Source: Clostridia bacterium (lineage in GTDB: Bacteria > Bacillota > Clostridia > Oscillospirales > RGIG8002). From it: a stretch of 32,615 nt of DNA. A program made the position numbers and the translations under genes. Under the pieces are notes generated by a model that saw nothing but the letters and a program-made list of their open reading frames with translations, was not told the origin of the DNA and searched no databases. Of the stretch, positions 13,059-22,318 are shown in pieces (position 1 is the stretch's first letter; the number at the start of each line of letters is the position of its first letter). The stretch covers positions 1 to 32,615 of the forward strand of contig JAFRVI010000074.1 in the NCBI GenBank assembly GCA_017438525.1, read 5' to 3'.

Positions 13059-16000
13059 TTATATTTCGACCTCGCCCTCATACACGAAGGCGGCGTCGCC
13101 GGTCAGCAGTACGCGGCCGTTCTCGACGCGGACGTTCAGATCGCCGCCGGGGAGCTTGACGGTCACGTCGCCGTCCGGACGGCAGAGCCCGAGGCGTATC
13201 GCGGCGGCGGCTCCGGCGCAGGCGCCGGTACCGCAGGCGAGCGTTTCGCCGTTGCCGCGCTCCCAGACGCGCATTTTCAGCGTCGTGGGGTTGACGACGC
13301 GGACGAACTCGACGTTTATCCTGTCGGGGAACATATCCGCGTGCTCGAATATCTGACCGACGCGCGGGACGTCAACGGCGTCCACGCGGTCGCAGAAGAT
13401 GACGCAGTGCGGGTTGCCTACCGAGAGGCAGGTTATGCGGCGCTCCTCGCCCGCGACGTTCACAGGTCTGTCGATTATCTCGCCGCCGAGGGAGGAGGGC
13501 AGGGAGGCGGCGTCGAAGTCGGCTTCGCCCATGTCGACGGTGACGGAGGTCACGCGCCCGTTGGTAAGATACAGCCGCAGCTTCTTTATTCCGCTCGCGG
13601 TCTCTACGGAGATCTCGTCGCCGGCGACAATCCACTTGTCGTGCAGATATTTGCCGACGCAGCGGATGCTGTTGCCCGCCATAAGTCCCTCGCTTCCGTC
13701 GCGGTTGAAGATGCGCATCTTCGCGTCCGCGACGTCGGAGCGTTCGATATAAACGATCCCGTCGCCGCCGACGCCGTAGGCGCGGTCGCAGAGGGTGACG
13801 CAGAGGGATTCCGGCGCGGGCAGCGCGCCGTCGAAGTTCTCGAAGAAGATGTAGTCGTTGCCGGAGCCCTGCATCTTCGTGAAGCGCAGGCGCGGACGCT
13901 CCCTGCGCATATGCGCTATGTCCACCAGCTCGGTGTTGAAGGCGTTGTAGCGGCTCGCGATTATGTCCGCTACGGCGTTCGCGGTGTCGAGCGACGTGAA
14001 GCACGCCACCGAATGCGCGAGCGCGCGGCGGTGCAGCGCGATATAGTCCTCGATGGTGTCGTCGTAGACGGCGCCGGTGTAGACGACGTAGCTGACCGCG
14101 CCGCTCTCGATGAGGTTGAAGACCTCGCCGCTTTCACGCACTCCGGGCACGCGCTCGACGTCGATGCCGAGCGAGGCGATGGAGTCGGCGGTGTCGGCGG
14201 TCGCATAGAGCTTCATGCCGAGATCGTCAAACTTCTTTGCGAGCCCGACGACTTCGTAGAGGTCGTGCGCGTCGACGCTGAGGAAGACGCCGACGTCGGC
14301 GTTCGTATCGTGCGGCGAAACGACCTTGATGCCCGCGGCGGTCAGCCCCTTGAAGAGCGCTTCCGGCAGAGTCCTGCCGATGCCGAGCGCTTCGCCGGTG
14401 GACTTCATCTCGGGCCCGAGGTATGCGTTGACGTCGGTCAGCTTCTCGAAGGAGAATACAGGCACCTTGACGGCGTAGTAGGGCGGAGTCGGGCAGAGCC
14501 CCGTTCCGCAGCCGAGCTCGCGCAGCGTCGCTCCGCACATGACGCGGGAGGCGATATCCACCATCGGCACGCCGGAGACCTTGCTGATATACGGCACGGT
14601 GCGCGACGCGCGGGGGTTGACTTCGATAACGTAGAGCTCGTTTTCGTATATGAGATACTGTATGTTGACAAGGCCCTTCGTGCCGAGCGCGAGGGCGAGC
14701 TTCGTCGAGTAGTCGACGAGCTTTTTCAGCATTATGTCGCCGATGTTGTAGGTCGGGTAGACGGCGATGGAGTCGCCGGAATGTACTCCGGCGCGCTCGA
14801 TGTGCTGCATTATGCCGGGGATGAGCACGTCCGTGCCGTCGGAGATGACGTCCACCTCGAGCTCGGGCCCCATCATGTATTTGTCGCAGAGCACGGGCGC
14901 GGAGATGCCTCCGGCGAGTATGCGGCGCATATAGACCGATACGTCGCGCTCGTCGTGCGCGATGGTCATATTCTGGCCGCCGATGACGTAGCTCGGGCGG
15001 AGCAGCACGGGATAGCCGAGCTCCTTCGCAGCGGCGAGCGCGCCTTCCTCGGTGGTGACGGATTCGCCCTTCGGGCGCCTTATCGAGAAGCGCTCGAGCA
15101 GCGCGTCGAAGCGTTCGCGGTCCTCGGCGGTGTCAATGCCGTCGGCGGAGGTGCCGAGTATCTTCACTCCGTTTTCGTCAAGGAACTTCGCGAGGCGTAT
15201 CGCGGTCTGGCCGCCGAAGGCGACGACGACTCCGACGGGGTTCTCGGCGCGGATGACGTTCATCACGTCCTCCTCGCAGAGCGGCTCGAAGTAGAGGCGG
15301 TCGGCGGTGTCGTAGTCGGTGGAGACGGTCTCGGGGTTGTTGTTGATTATGACGACGTCGTAGCCGATCTCCTTGAGCGTTTTGACGCAGTGGACGGAGG
15401 AATAGTCGAACTCGATGCCCTGACCGATGCGTATCGGACCGGAGCCGAGCACGATTATGACCGGCTTGCCGGAGCGGACGAAGCGGCGCGAATCGCAGGC
15501 GTCGTCGTAGGTCGAGTAGAAATACGGCGTTTCCGCGTCGAACTCCGCGGCGCAGGTGTCGACCATCTTATAGACGGCGTCGCGGTGCGGCGGAAGAGGG
15601 TGCGCGGAGAGCCGCGCCAGCGCCTTGTCGGTGTAGCCGAGGCGCTTTGCGCGGAGGTATTCCTCCTCCGTCAGCGCGCGCCCCTCGATTTCGTTCTCGA
15701 AGTCGGCGAGCTTCTTCAGGCAGCCGATGAAGTATTTGTCGATGCGCGTCGCGGCGTTTATCTCGTCGGCGCCGACTCCCTTGCGGAGCGCCTCGAATAC
15801 GGTGAAAAGGCGGTGGTCGTCCATGCGCTTCAGCCGTTCCTCTACCGGCTCGCCGCCGCCGGAGCGGTCGAGCGTGTCGAGAGAGATCTCCGCGCCGCGC
15901 ACCGCCTTCATTACGGCGGCCTCGAAGGAGTGGGCGATGGCCATGACCTCGCCGGTCGCCTTCATCTGCGTGCCGAGCGTGCGGTCGCTGCCGGGGAACT

Positions 16001-17090
16001 TGTCGAAGGGCCACTTCGGGAACTTGACGACGACGTAGTCGACCGTCGGCTCGAAGCAGGCGCAGGTCTTTCCGGTTATTTCGTTGGGTATCTCGTCGAG
16101 CGTGTAGCCGAGCGCGAGCTTCGTGGTGATCTTCGCGATCGGGTAGCCCGTCGCCTTCGACGCGAGGGCGGAGGAGCGCGAAACGCGCGGGTTTACCTCG
16201 ATGACGGCGTATTCGAAGCTGTCGGGATCGAGCGCGAACTGGCAGTTGCAGCCGCCGACGATGCCGAGCGCGGAGATTATGTCGAGCGACGCCGTGCGGA
16301 GCATCTGGTATTCCTTGTCGGAGAGCGTCAGCGCGGGCGCGGCGACGATGCTGTCGCCGGTGTGGACGCCGACGGGGTCGAAGTTTTCCATGCTGCAGAC
16401 GGCGATGGCGTTGCCGGCGCTGTCGCGGACGGTCTCGAACTCGATCTCCTTCCAGCCGTAGATGTAACGCTCCACGAGTATCTGGCGTATCGGGGAGGTG
16501 TCGAGCCCTATCGCCGCGACGGAGCGCAGCTCGTCTGCGTTATATGCGATGCCGCCGCCGCTTCCGCCGAGGGTGAAGGCGGGGCGCACGATGACGGGGT
16601 ATTTAATCCTGTCAGCGATATCAAGCGCGGTTTCGACGTCGTTGGCGATGTCGGAGGGTATCGTCGGCTGGCCGAGCTCCTCCATCGTCTGCTTGAAAAG
16701 CTCGCGGTCCTCGGCGCGCGAAATGGCTTCCGCGTCGGTGCCGAGCAGGCGCACGCCGTGCGCGGCGAGCCAGCCGTCGCGGGAGAGCTTCATCGCGAGC
16801 GTAAGGCCGGTCTGTCCGCCGAGGGAGGCGAGCAGACTGTCGGGCTTCTCCTTTTCGATGACGCGCTTGAGCGTTTCTTCGTTGAGGGGCTCGAGGTATA
16901 TTTCGTCGGCGAGCGCGGCGTCGGTCATTATCGTGGCGGGGTTGGAGTTGACCAGCACGGTGTCCACTCCCTCCGCGCGAAGCACGCGGCAGGCCTGGGC
17001 GCCGGCGTAGTCGAACTCGGCGGCCTGCCCGATAACGATGGGGCCGGAGCCGATGACGACGACTTTTTTGATTTCGGGATCGCGCGGCAT
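13059..17090 (-). CDS. carB: Carbamoyl-phosphate synthase large subunit fused to a diaminopimelate epimerase-like domain
   Basis: A 1343-residue protein. Residues 1 to about 1060 are a complete CarB: N-terminal VVVIGSGPIVIGQAAEFDYAG, ATP-grasp site 1 (FTLGGSGGGIAYN), then the second half starting VIVLGSGPIRIGQGIEFDYSS, ATP-grasp site 2 (PVLLRPSYVIGGQNM), and the C-terminal MGS-like allosteric domain. It makes carbamoyl phosphate from bicarbonate, ammonia (from CarA) and two ATP. Residues 1068-1343 are a DapF domain: FTKMQGSGNDY, GVGGDG, NRDGSEG, SVGNPH and ACGTGACAG. In DapF two cysteines act as acid and base. Here the second (Cys1286) is present, but the first is Ala1138 (codon GCG) in LMAGNSIRC. 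The frame shows no stop between the domains. The ATG overlaps the carA stop (TAATG). Last gene of the arginine operon. Confidence 0.93.
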   Translation of the reverse strand: MPRDPEIKKVVVIGSGPIVIGQAAEFDYAGAQACRVLRAEGVDTVLVNSNPATIMTDAALADEIYLEPLNEETLKRVIEKEKPDSLLASLGGQTGLTLAMKLSRDGWLAAHGVRLLGTDAEAISRAEDRELFKQTMEELGQPTIPSDIANDVETALDIADRIKYPVIVRPAFTLGGSGGGIAYNADELRSVAAIGLDTSPIRQILVERYIYGWKEIEFETVRDSAGNAIAVCSMENFDPVGVHTGDSIVAAPALTLSDKEYQMLRTASLDIISALGIVGGCNCQFALDPDSFEYAVIEVNPRVSRSSALASKATGYPIAKITTKLALGYTLDEIPNEITGKTCACFEPTVDYVVVKFPKWPFDKFPGSDRTLGTQMKATGEVMAIAHSFEAAVMKAVRGAEISLDTLDRSGGGEPVEERLKRMDDHRLFTVFEALRKGVGADEINAATRIDKYFIGCLKKLADFENEIEGRALTEEEYLRAKRLGYTDKALARLSAHPLPPHRDAVYKMVDTCAAEFDAETPYFYSTYDDACDSRRFVRSGKPVIIVLGSGPIRIGQGIEFDYSSVHCVKTLKEIGYDVVIINNNPETVSTDYDTADRLYFEPLCEEDVMNVIRAENPVGVVVAFGGQTAIRLAKFLDENGVKILGTSADGIDTAEDRERFDALLERFSIRRPKGESVTTEEGALAAAKELGYPVLLRPSYVIGGQNMTIAHDERDVSVYMRRILAGGISAPVLCDKYMMGPELEVDVISDGTDVLIPGIMQHIERAGVHSGDSIAVYPTYNIGDIMLKKLVDYSTKLALALGTKGLVNIQYLIYENELYVIEVNPRASRTVPYISKVSGVPMVDIASRVMCGATLRELGCGTGLCPTPPYYAVKVPVFSFEKLTDVNAYLGPEMKSTGEALGIGRTLPEALFKGLTAAGIKVVSPHDTNADVGVFLSVDAHDLYEVVGLAKKFDDLGMKLYATADTADSIASLGIDVERVPGVRESGEVFNLIESGAVSYVVYTGAVYDDTIEDYIALHRRALAHSVACFTSLDTANAVADIIASRYNAFNTELVDIAHMRRERPRLRFTKMQGSGNDYIFFENFDGALPAPESLCVTLCDRAYGVGGDGIVYIERSDVADAKMRIFNRDGSEGLMAGNSIRCVGKYLHDKWIVAGDEISVETASGIKKLRLYLTNGRVTSVTVDMGEADFDAASLPSSLGGEIIDRPVNVAGEERRITCLSVGNPHCVIFCDRVDAVDVPRVGQIFEHADMFPDRINVEFVRVVNPTTLKMRVWERGNGETLACGTGACAGAAAAIRLGLCRPDGDVTVKLPGGDLNVRVENGRVLLTGDAAFVYEGEVEI

Positions 17091-18145
17091 TACTTATTAT
17101 CCTCCATCAGCTGAATAAAGCGGTCGAACATGAAGCCCGCGTCGTGCGGACCTGCGCTCGCTTCGGGGTGGAACTGCACGGAGAGCGCCTGCAGGCCGGG
17201 GTAGGCGAGGCCCTCGTTCGTGCCGTCGTTGGCGTTTTTGAAAAGCTCCGTCGCGCCGGGGATGCTTCCGTCGGCGGCGTAGCCGTGGTTCTGGCTCGTG
17301 ATGTAGACGCGCCCGCTTTCAAGGTCGCGGACGGGCTGGTTCGCGCCGCGGTGTCCGTAGGGGAGCTTGACGGTGCGTCCGCCGGCGGCGAGCGCGAGAA
17401 GCTGATGCCCGAGGCAGATGCCGAAGATCGGCAGCTTTCCGAGCAGCTTTTTCAGCTCCGCGACGGCGGCGGCGTTCTCCGCCGGATCGCCCGGGCCGTT
17501 TGAGAGCATCACGCCGTCGAAGCCGTTTGAAAGTATATACTCCGCCGTAACGTCGAAGGGCAGCTCGGTCACGGAGCATCCGCGTTCGCGCAGGCACTGC
17601 ACGATGTGCCCCTTCGCGCCGTAGTCGATGAGCGCGACCTTGAAGCGTTCGCCGTTCAGCGCGGGGAAGACGGCGGAGTCGCGGCGGCTGACCGCGGCGA
17701 CGGCGTCTTTGACTGAATACGCCTTTATCGCGGAGAGGTCGGCGGGGACTTCGGAGCACATCGCGGCGTTCATCGTGCCGCTTTCGCGTATGCGGCGGGT
17801 GATCTCGCGCGTGTCGACTCCGCAGATCGCGGGGATGCCGCTTTCGCGCAGGAAGGCGTCGAGCGTGCCGCCGCAGCGGAAGTTTGAGGGCGCGTCGCAG
17901 TATTCGCGCGTAACGTAGCCGAAAAGGGCGGGCTTCCCTTCGAAGTCCTCCCTTATGACGCCGTAGTTGCCGATCTGCGGAAATGTCTGCATGACGATCT
18001 GCCCGTAGTAGCTCGGGTCGGTCAGCGTTTCTATATAACCGCAGACGCCGGTGGTGAAAACGAGCTCGCCGACCGCGTCCCTGTCGGCGCCGAAGCCGAC
18101 GCCCTCGAAGACCGAGCCGTCGGCAAGCACGAGAAATTTCTTCAT
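17090..18145 (-). CDS. carA: Carbamoyl-phosphate synthase small subunit
   Basis: A 351-residue glutamine amidotransferase subunit. The N-terminal CPSase small-chain domain (residues about 1-150) has FTTGVCGYIETLTDPSY and CGVDTREITRRIR. The class I amidotransferase domain has SNGPGDP and the triad Cys244 (GICLGHQ), His326 and Glu328 (QFHPEAS). It hydrolyses glutamine and channels ammonia to CarB. Its start is about 20 bases after the argF stop and its stop overlaps the carB start by one base, so the two subunits are translationally coupled. Placement in the arginine operon suggests an arginine-regulated synthase; a pyrimidine copy could exist elsewhere. Confidence 0.97.
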   Translation of the reverse strand: MKKFLVLADGSVFEGVGFGADRDAVGELVFTTGVCGYIETLTDPSYYGQIVMQTFPQIGNYGVIREDFEGKPALFGYVTREYCDAPSNFRCGGTLDAFLRESGIPAICGVDTREITRRIRESGTMNAAMCSEVPADLSAIKAYSVKDAVAAVSRRDSAVFPALNGERFKVALIDYGAKGHIVQCLRERGCSVTELPFDVTAEYILSNGFDGVMLSNGPGDPAENAAAVAELKKLLGKLPIFGICLGHQLLALAAGGRTVKLPYGHRGANQPVRDLESGRVYITSQNHGYAADGSIPGATELFKNANDGTNEGLAYPGLQALSVQFHPEASAGPHDAGFMFDRFIQLMEDNK

Positions 18146-18166
18146 AGTAAAAACCCGCTTTTCGCG

Positions 18167-19075
18167 TTATTCTGCGCCGAGGCAGCGCACGAGCACCGCC
18201 TTCTGCGCGTGCAGGCGGTTCTCCGCCTCGTCGAAGATCTCGCCGGCGTGCGCCTCGAAGACTTCGGCCGTGATCTCCTCCCCGCGGTGCGCGGGCAGGC
18301 AGTGCTGCACCATCGCGTCGCTCTTGGCGACCGCCATGACGGCATCGTCGACGCAGTATCCGGCGAAGGCGAGCTTGCGCTCGTCCGCTTCGCCCTCCTG
18401 GCCCATCGAAGCCCACACGTCGGTGTAGAGCACGTCCGCGCCCTCGGCGGCTTCAAGCACGCTCTCGGTGCAGGTGAAATCGCCGTTTTCCGCCGCCCAC
18501 TTCATAAGCGCCGCGTCCGGCTTGTGCGTGGAGGGGCAGGCGATCGCGACCTTCATCCCGGTCTTTATGCCGCCTACGATGAGGGAGTTGGCCATATTGT
18601 TCCCGTCGCCGACGAAGCAGAGCTTGTTGCCGGCGAGCGCGCCGCGGTGTTCGCGTATCGTCATCAGGTCGGCGAGCACCTGGCAGGGATGGCAGTAGTC
18701 GGTCAGCCCGTTGATTATCGGGATGCTGCCGTACTTCGCGAGGTCCTCGACCTCCTTCTGTTCGAAGGTGCGTATCATTATCCCGTCGAGGAAGCGCGAA
18801 AGCACGCGCGCGGTGTCTTCGACCGGTTCTCCGCGCCCGATCTGCAGGTCGTGGGAGGAGAGGAAGAGCGCGCTGCCGCCGAGGTCGTACATTCCGACCT
18901 CGAAGGAAACGCGGGTACGCGTGGACGCCTTCGAGAATATCATTCCGAGCGTTTTTCCCGCGAGGACGTGGTGGGGAACGCCGGCTTTCTTTTCCTTTTT
19001 GAGCTTATCCGCGAGGTCGAGCGTTGCGATTATTTCTTCGCCCGACCAGTCGGCGAGTTTGAGCAGATGTTTCAT
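18167..19075 (-). CDS. argF: Ornithine carbamoyltransferase
   Basis: A 302-residue transcarbamylase. The carbamoyl-phosphate site STRTR is at 51-55, HPCQ at 129-132, and the ornithine-side HCLPAHRG is near residue 260. It converts ornithine and carbamoyl phosphate to citrulline in the cytoplasm. The length and its place between argD and carA support an anabolic role. The ATG at 19075 overlaps the argD stop (ATGA), so it is probably translated by coupling. Confidence 0.96.
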   Translation of the reverse strand: MKHLLKLADWSGEEIIATLDLADKLKKEKKAGVPHHVLAGKTLGMIFSKASTRTRVSFEVGMYDLGGSALFLSSHDLQIGRGEPVEDTARVLSRFLDGIMIRTFEQKEVEDLAKYGSIPIINGLTDYCHPCQVLADLMTIREHRGALAGNKLCFVGDGNNMANSLIVGGIKTGMKVAIACPSTHKPDAALMKWAAENGDFTCTESVLEAAEGADVLYTDVWASMGQEGEADERKLAFAGYCVDDAVMAVAKSDAMVQHCLPAHRGEEITAEVFEAHAGEIFDEAENRLHAQKAVLVRCLGAE

Positions 19076-20232
19076 TTTGCGCAGACCTCCTTGAGCGTTC
19101 TGACGGCGGCTTTAAGCAGCTCCGTCGGTATGTTCAGCGCCGGCAGCAGCCGGACCTTGTTTTTCGCTTTTATCACGAGCACGCCCTCCGCCATGCAGTC
19201 GGCGATGACGTCGGCGGCGGGACGGACGGTCTCGACTCCGATCATCAGCCCCATACCGCTGACGGAAACGACGCCCTTCGCGCCGGAAAGCTCGGAGAAG
19301 ATATACTCGCTCCGTTCGCGGACTCCGGCGAGGAGCTTATCGTCGATGCGCTTGATTATCGAGAGCGCGCCGGCGCAGCAGACGGGGTTGCCGCCGAAGG
19401 TGGAGCCGTGGGAGCCGGGGGTGAGGGTGTCCTTCACCTTTTCGCCCAGCAGCGTCGCGCCGATGGGAAGGCCTCCGCCGAGTCCCTTCGCGGTGGTGAC
19501 GATATCGGGCTTCAGCCCGTAGTTCATGTAGCCGTAAAGCGCGCCGCTGCGGCCGTTGCCGATCTGCACCTCGTCGCAGATGAGCAGGATATCGTTTTCC
19601 GCGGCGAGCGAAGCGGCCTTCGCCGCGAACTCGGGCTTCAGCGGCACTACGCCACCCTCGCCCTGCACGACCTCTATCATTATCGCGCATACGCCGCCTT
19701 CGGCGACGGCGGCTTCGAGCGCTTCGGGCGATGCCGGATCGACGTACGCGAAGCCGGGGGTGACGGGCAGGAAGTCCTTGTGGAAGGAATCCTGTCCGGT
19801 CGCGGCGAGAGTCGCGAGGGTGCGGCCGTGGAAGCTGTTTTTCAGCGTGATTATCTTCGCTCCGGCGTTGCCCTTATCCTCCGCGTACTTCCGCGCGGTC
19901 TTTATCGCGCATTCGTTCGCCTCGGCGCCGCTGTTGGAGAAAAAGACCTTTTTCATCCCGGTGCGCTTGCAAAGCTCCTCGGCGAGCTCGGCGCAGGGGG
20001 CGGAGTAGTAGAGGTTCGACGTATGCGGCAGGGTGTTGAGCTGCATCGTCACCGCGCCCGCCCAGACGGAGTCGGCGACGCCGAAGCCGTTGACCGCGAT
20101 GCCGGTGCCGAGGTCTACGTATTCTTTCCCGTTTTCGTCATATAAAAGGGAACCCCGCCCGCGCGTCAGCGTGAGCGGAAAGCGCGAGTAGGTGTTCGCG
20201 ATATATTCGTTATCCTTGCGTACGGTATCCAT
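19072..20232 (-). CDS. argD: Acetylornithine aminotransferase
   Basis: A 386-residue class III aminotransferase dependent on pyridoxal phosphate. The PLP lysine is Lys249 in TTAKGLGGGLPIGA; the preceding ICDEVQIGNGRSG carries the conserved Asp220 and Gln223. SNSGAEANECAIK at about 99-111 binds the cofactor phosphate. It transfers an amino group from glutamate to N-acetylglutamate semialdehyde, giving N-acetylornithine. The similar succinyl-diaminopimelate activity reported for some ArgD proteins is possible but cannot be read here. It starts 11 bases after the argB stop and overlaps argF by four bases. Confidence 0.95.
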   Translation of the reverse strand: MDTVRKDNEYIANTYSRFPLTLTRGRGSLLYDENGKEYVDLGTGIAVNGFGVADSVWAGAVTMQLNTLPHTSNLYYSAPCAELAEELCKRTGMKKVFFSNSGAEANECAIKTARKYAEDKGNAGAKIITLKNSFHGRTLATLAATGQDSFHKDFLPVTPGFAYVDPASPEALEAAVAEGGVCAIMIEVVQGEGGVVPLKPEFAAKAASLAAENDILLICDEVQIGNGRSGALYGYMNYGLKPDIVTTAKGLGGGLPIGATLLGEKVKDTLTPGSHGSTFGGNPVCCAGALSIIKRIDDKLLAGVRERSEYIFSELSGAKGVVSVSGMGLMIGVETVRPAADVIADCMAEGVLVIKAKNKVRLLPALNIPTELLKAAVRTLKEVCAK

Positions 20233-20243
20233 GGCTTCACCCG

Positions 20244-21095
20244 TCAGATTATCATAGTGCCGACGCCTTCGTCGGTGAGTATTTCTATCAGTATCGCGTG
20301 CGGAACGCGGCCGTCGATGATGAAGACCTTGCGGACGCCCTTGTTTATCGCCTCTATGCAGCAGTCGATCTTCGGGATCATGCCGCCGGAGATGACGCCG
20401 TCCCTGACGAGCTGCGGCGCCTCGGCGACCGTGACCTGCGGAATAAGCGTGGAGGGGTCGTCCTTATCGCGCAGAATGCCGCTGATGTCGGTCATGGAGA
20501 TGAGGCATTCGGCGTTCACCGCGCCCGCTATCGCGGCGGCGGCGCTGTCCGCGTTGATGTTGTAGACGTTGCCGTCCTCATCGCAGCCGACGGAGGAAAC
20601 GACCGGGATATAGCCCTTTTCGAGCAGGTCGTTTATCGGCTTGATATCCACCTCGGTTATCTCGCCGACGTAGCCGAGCTCGGCGCGTATCGGCCTGGCG
20701 CGGAGCATGTGTCCGTCTATGCCGCAGAGTCCCATCGCGCGGCCGCCCTTGCCTTCGAGCAGGTTGACGAGGTTCTTGTTTATCTTGCCCGCCAGCACCA
20801 TCTGCACGACGTCGACGGTTTCCTTGTCGGTGACGCGCAGGCCGTTGACGAACTCGCTTTTCTTACCGATCTTTGCGAGCGTTTCGGTTATCTCCGGCCC
20901 GCCGCCGTGGACGAGCACGACCTTTATTCCGATAAGCGAAAGCAGAACGAGGTCGCCCATGACGGCCTCCTTCAGCTCTTCGTTTATCATCGCGTTGCCG
21001 CCGTATTTGACGACGACGGTCTTATCGTAGTATTCGCGGATGTAGGGGAGCGCCTGAGTAAGTATCTCGGCGCGCGCGGCGTTTGAAATGTTCAT
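20244..21095 (-). CDS. argB: Acetylglutamate kinase
   Basis: A 283-residue amino-acid kinase. The N-terminal VVVKYGGNAM provides the phosphate-binding lysine and glycines; LVHGGGPEI binds the substrate; NINADSAAAAIAGA is the C-terminal active-site block. The N-terminal helix before the core (residues 1-25) is present, as in hexameric arginine-inhibited forms, and this suggests feedback control. It phosphorylates N-acetylglutamate. The ATG at 21095 overlaps the argJ stop (TGATG); the longer open frame upstream is inside argJ and is not used. Confidence 0.96.
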   Translation of the reverse strand: MNISNAARAEILTQALPYIREYYDKTVVVKYGGNAMINEELKEAVMGDLVLLSLIGIKVVLVHGGGPEITETLAKIGKKSEFVNGLRVTDKETVDVVQMVLAGKINKNLVNLLEGKGGRAMGLCGIDGHMLRARPIRAELGYVGEITEVDIKPINDLLEKGYIPVVSSVGCDEDGNVYNINADSAAAAIAGAVNAECLISMTDISGILRDKDDPSTLIPQVTVAEAPQLVRDGVISGGMIPKIDCCIEAINKGVRKVFIIDGRVPHAILIEILTDEGVGTMII

Positions 21096-22318
21096 CACGT
21101 TCTGTAATCTCCGTTGATCTTCACGTAGTCGTAGGTCAGGTCGCAGCCCCACGCGACAGCGGAGGCGTTTCCGTCGCCCAGCGACACGGTTATTTTTATC
21201 TCGCTCTGCGAGAGTATCTCTTTGGCTTTCTCTTCCGAAAACTCCACGCCGGCGCCGTTTCTGCAGACTTCGATCTCTCCGGCGCCGGAGGCGAAGGAAA
21301 CGCCTATCTTTGAAACGTCGGTATCGACTCCGCTGTAGCCGACGGCGCAGAGCACGCGGCCCCAGTTGGCGTCGGCGCCGAACATCGCGGCTTTCAGCAG
21401 GGAGGAGCATATCACGCTTTTCGCGACCGTCTTCGCGGAAGCGGCGTCCGCGGCGCCGGTGACGCTGCATTCAAGCAGCTTCGTCGCGCCCTCGCCGTCG
21501 CCGGCGATCATTTTGCAGAGCGAAACGGTGACTTCCGCGAGCGCGGCGCGGAAGGTTTCGAACTCCGCGCCTTCGGCGTCGATGACGGGGTTGCCCGCCG
21601 CGCCGTTTGCCATGACGCTGACCATGTCGTTGGTGGAGGTGTCGCCGTCGACGCTTATCATATTGAACGAATCCTTGACGTCTTCGCTCAACGCCTTCTG
21701 AAGCATCGCGGGTGTTATCGCGCAGTCGGTGGTGACGAAAACGAGCATCGTCGCCATATTCGGATGTATCATTCCGCTGCCCTTCGCGATGCCGCCGATG
21801 CGGCATTCGGTTCCGCCGATATCGAACGAAACGGCGACGGATTTCAGCTTCGTGTCGGTGGTCATTATCGCTTCGGCGGCGAGGTCGGAGCCGTTGCCGG
21901 CGAGCCCTTCGCAGAGGGCGGGGATGCCGGATGCGATCGGCGCTATATCGAGCGGCTGACCGATGACGCCGGTGGAGGCGACGATGACGTCGGAGGCGGA
22001 AACGCCGAGCTTTTCGGCGAGCAGCGCGCAGGTCTGCTCCGCGATCTCGACTCCGTTCGCGTTGCAGGTGTTGGCGTTGCCGCTGTTGCAGATGACCGCT
22101 CTGGCGAAGCCGTCGGATATATTCGCCTTCGTGACCGCGATAGGCGCGCCTTTCACGAGGTTGGTCGTGTAGACGGCGGCGGCCGCGGCGGGAGTTTCCG
22201 ACCAGATCAGCGCGAGATCGCGCTTACTCTGACTGCGGCGGATGCCGCAGTGTACTCCGTTTGCCTTAAAGCCCTTAGCGGCGCATACGCCGCCCGGTAT
22301 ATGCTTGAAATCACTCAT
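21095..22318 (-). CDS. argJ: Glutamate N-acetyltransferase / ornithine acetyltransferase
   Basis: A 407-residue ArgJ precursor. The self-cleavage motif is HPNMATML, with the nucleophile Thr190; cleavage before it would give alpha (about 189 residues) and beta chains. It moves the acetyl group from N-acetylornithine to glutamate, closing the acetyl cycle. Whether it also uses acetyl-CoA cannot be told from the sequence; no argA-like gene is seen nearby, which is compatible with a bifunctional enzyme. The ATG at 22318 has CGGAGGCAG upstream and starts inside the end of argC (8-base overlap). Confidence 0.96.
   Translation of the reverse strand: MSDFKHIPGGVCAAKGFKANGVHCGIRRSQSKRDLALIWSETPAAAAAVYTTNLVKGAPIAVTKANISDGFARAVICNSGNANTCNANGVEIAEQTCALLAEKLGVSASDVIVASTGVIGQPLDIAPIASGIPALCEGLAGNGSDLAAEAIMTTDTKLKSVAVSFDIGGTECRIGGIAKGSGMIHPNMATMLVFVTTDCAITPAMLQKALSEDVKDSFNMISVDGDTSTNDMVSVMANGAAGNPVIDAEGAEFETFRAALAEVTVSLCKMIAGDGEGATKLLECSVTGAADAASAKTVAKSVICSSLLKAAMFGADANWGRVLCAVGYSGVDTDVSKIGVSFASGAGEIEVCRNGAGVEFSEEKAKEILSQSEIKITVSLGDGNASAVAWGCDLTYDYVKINGDYRT

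Noticed and set aside
13341-17114. Very long open frame on the plus strand opposite carB
   Set aside because: It is a shadow of the GC-rich CarB-DapF gene; its translation is low in complexity, rich in Arg/Gly/Asp/Val/Ala, and has no ribosome binding site or family motif.
21096-21470. Long N-terminal extension of ArgB
   Set aside because: It lies wholly inside argJ in another frame and is Arg-rich shadow sequence; the MNISNAARAEI start with the TGATG overlap matches the ArgB family.
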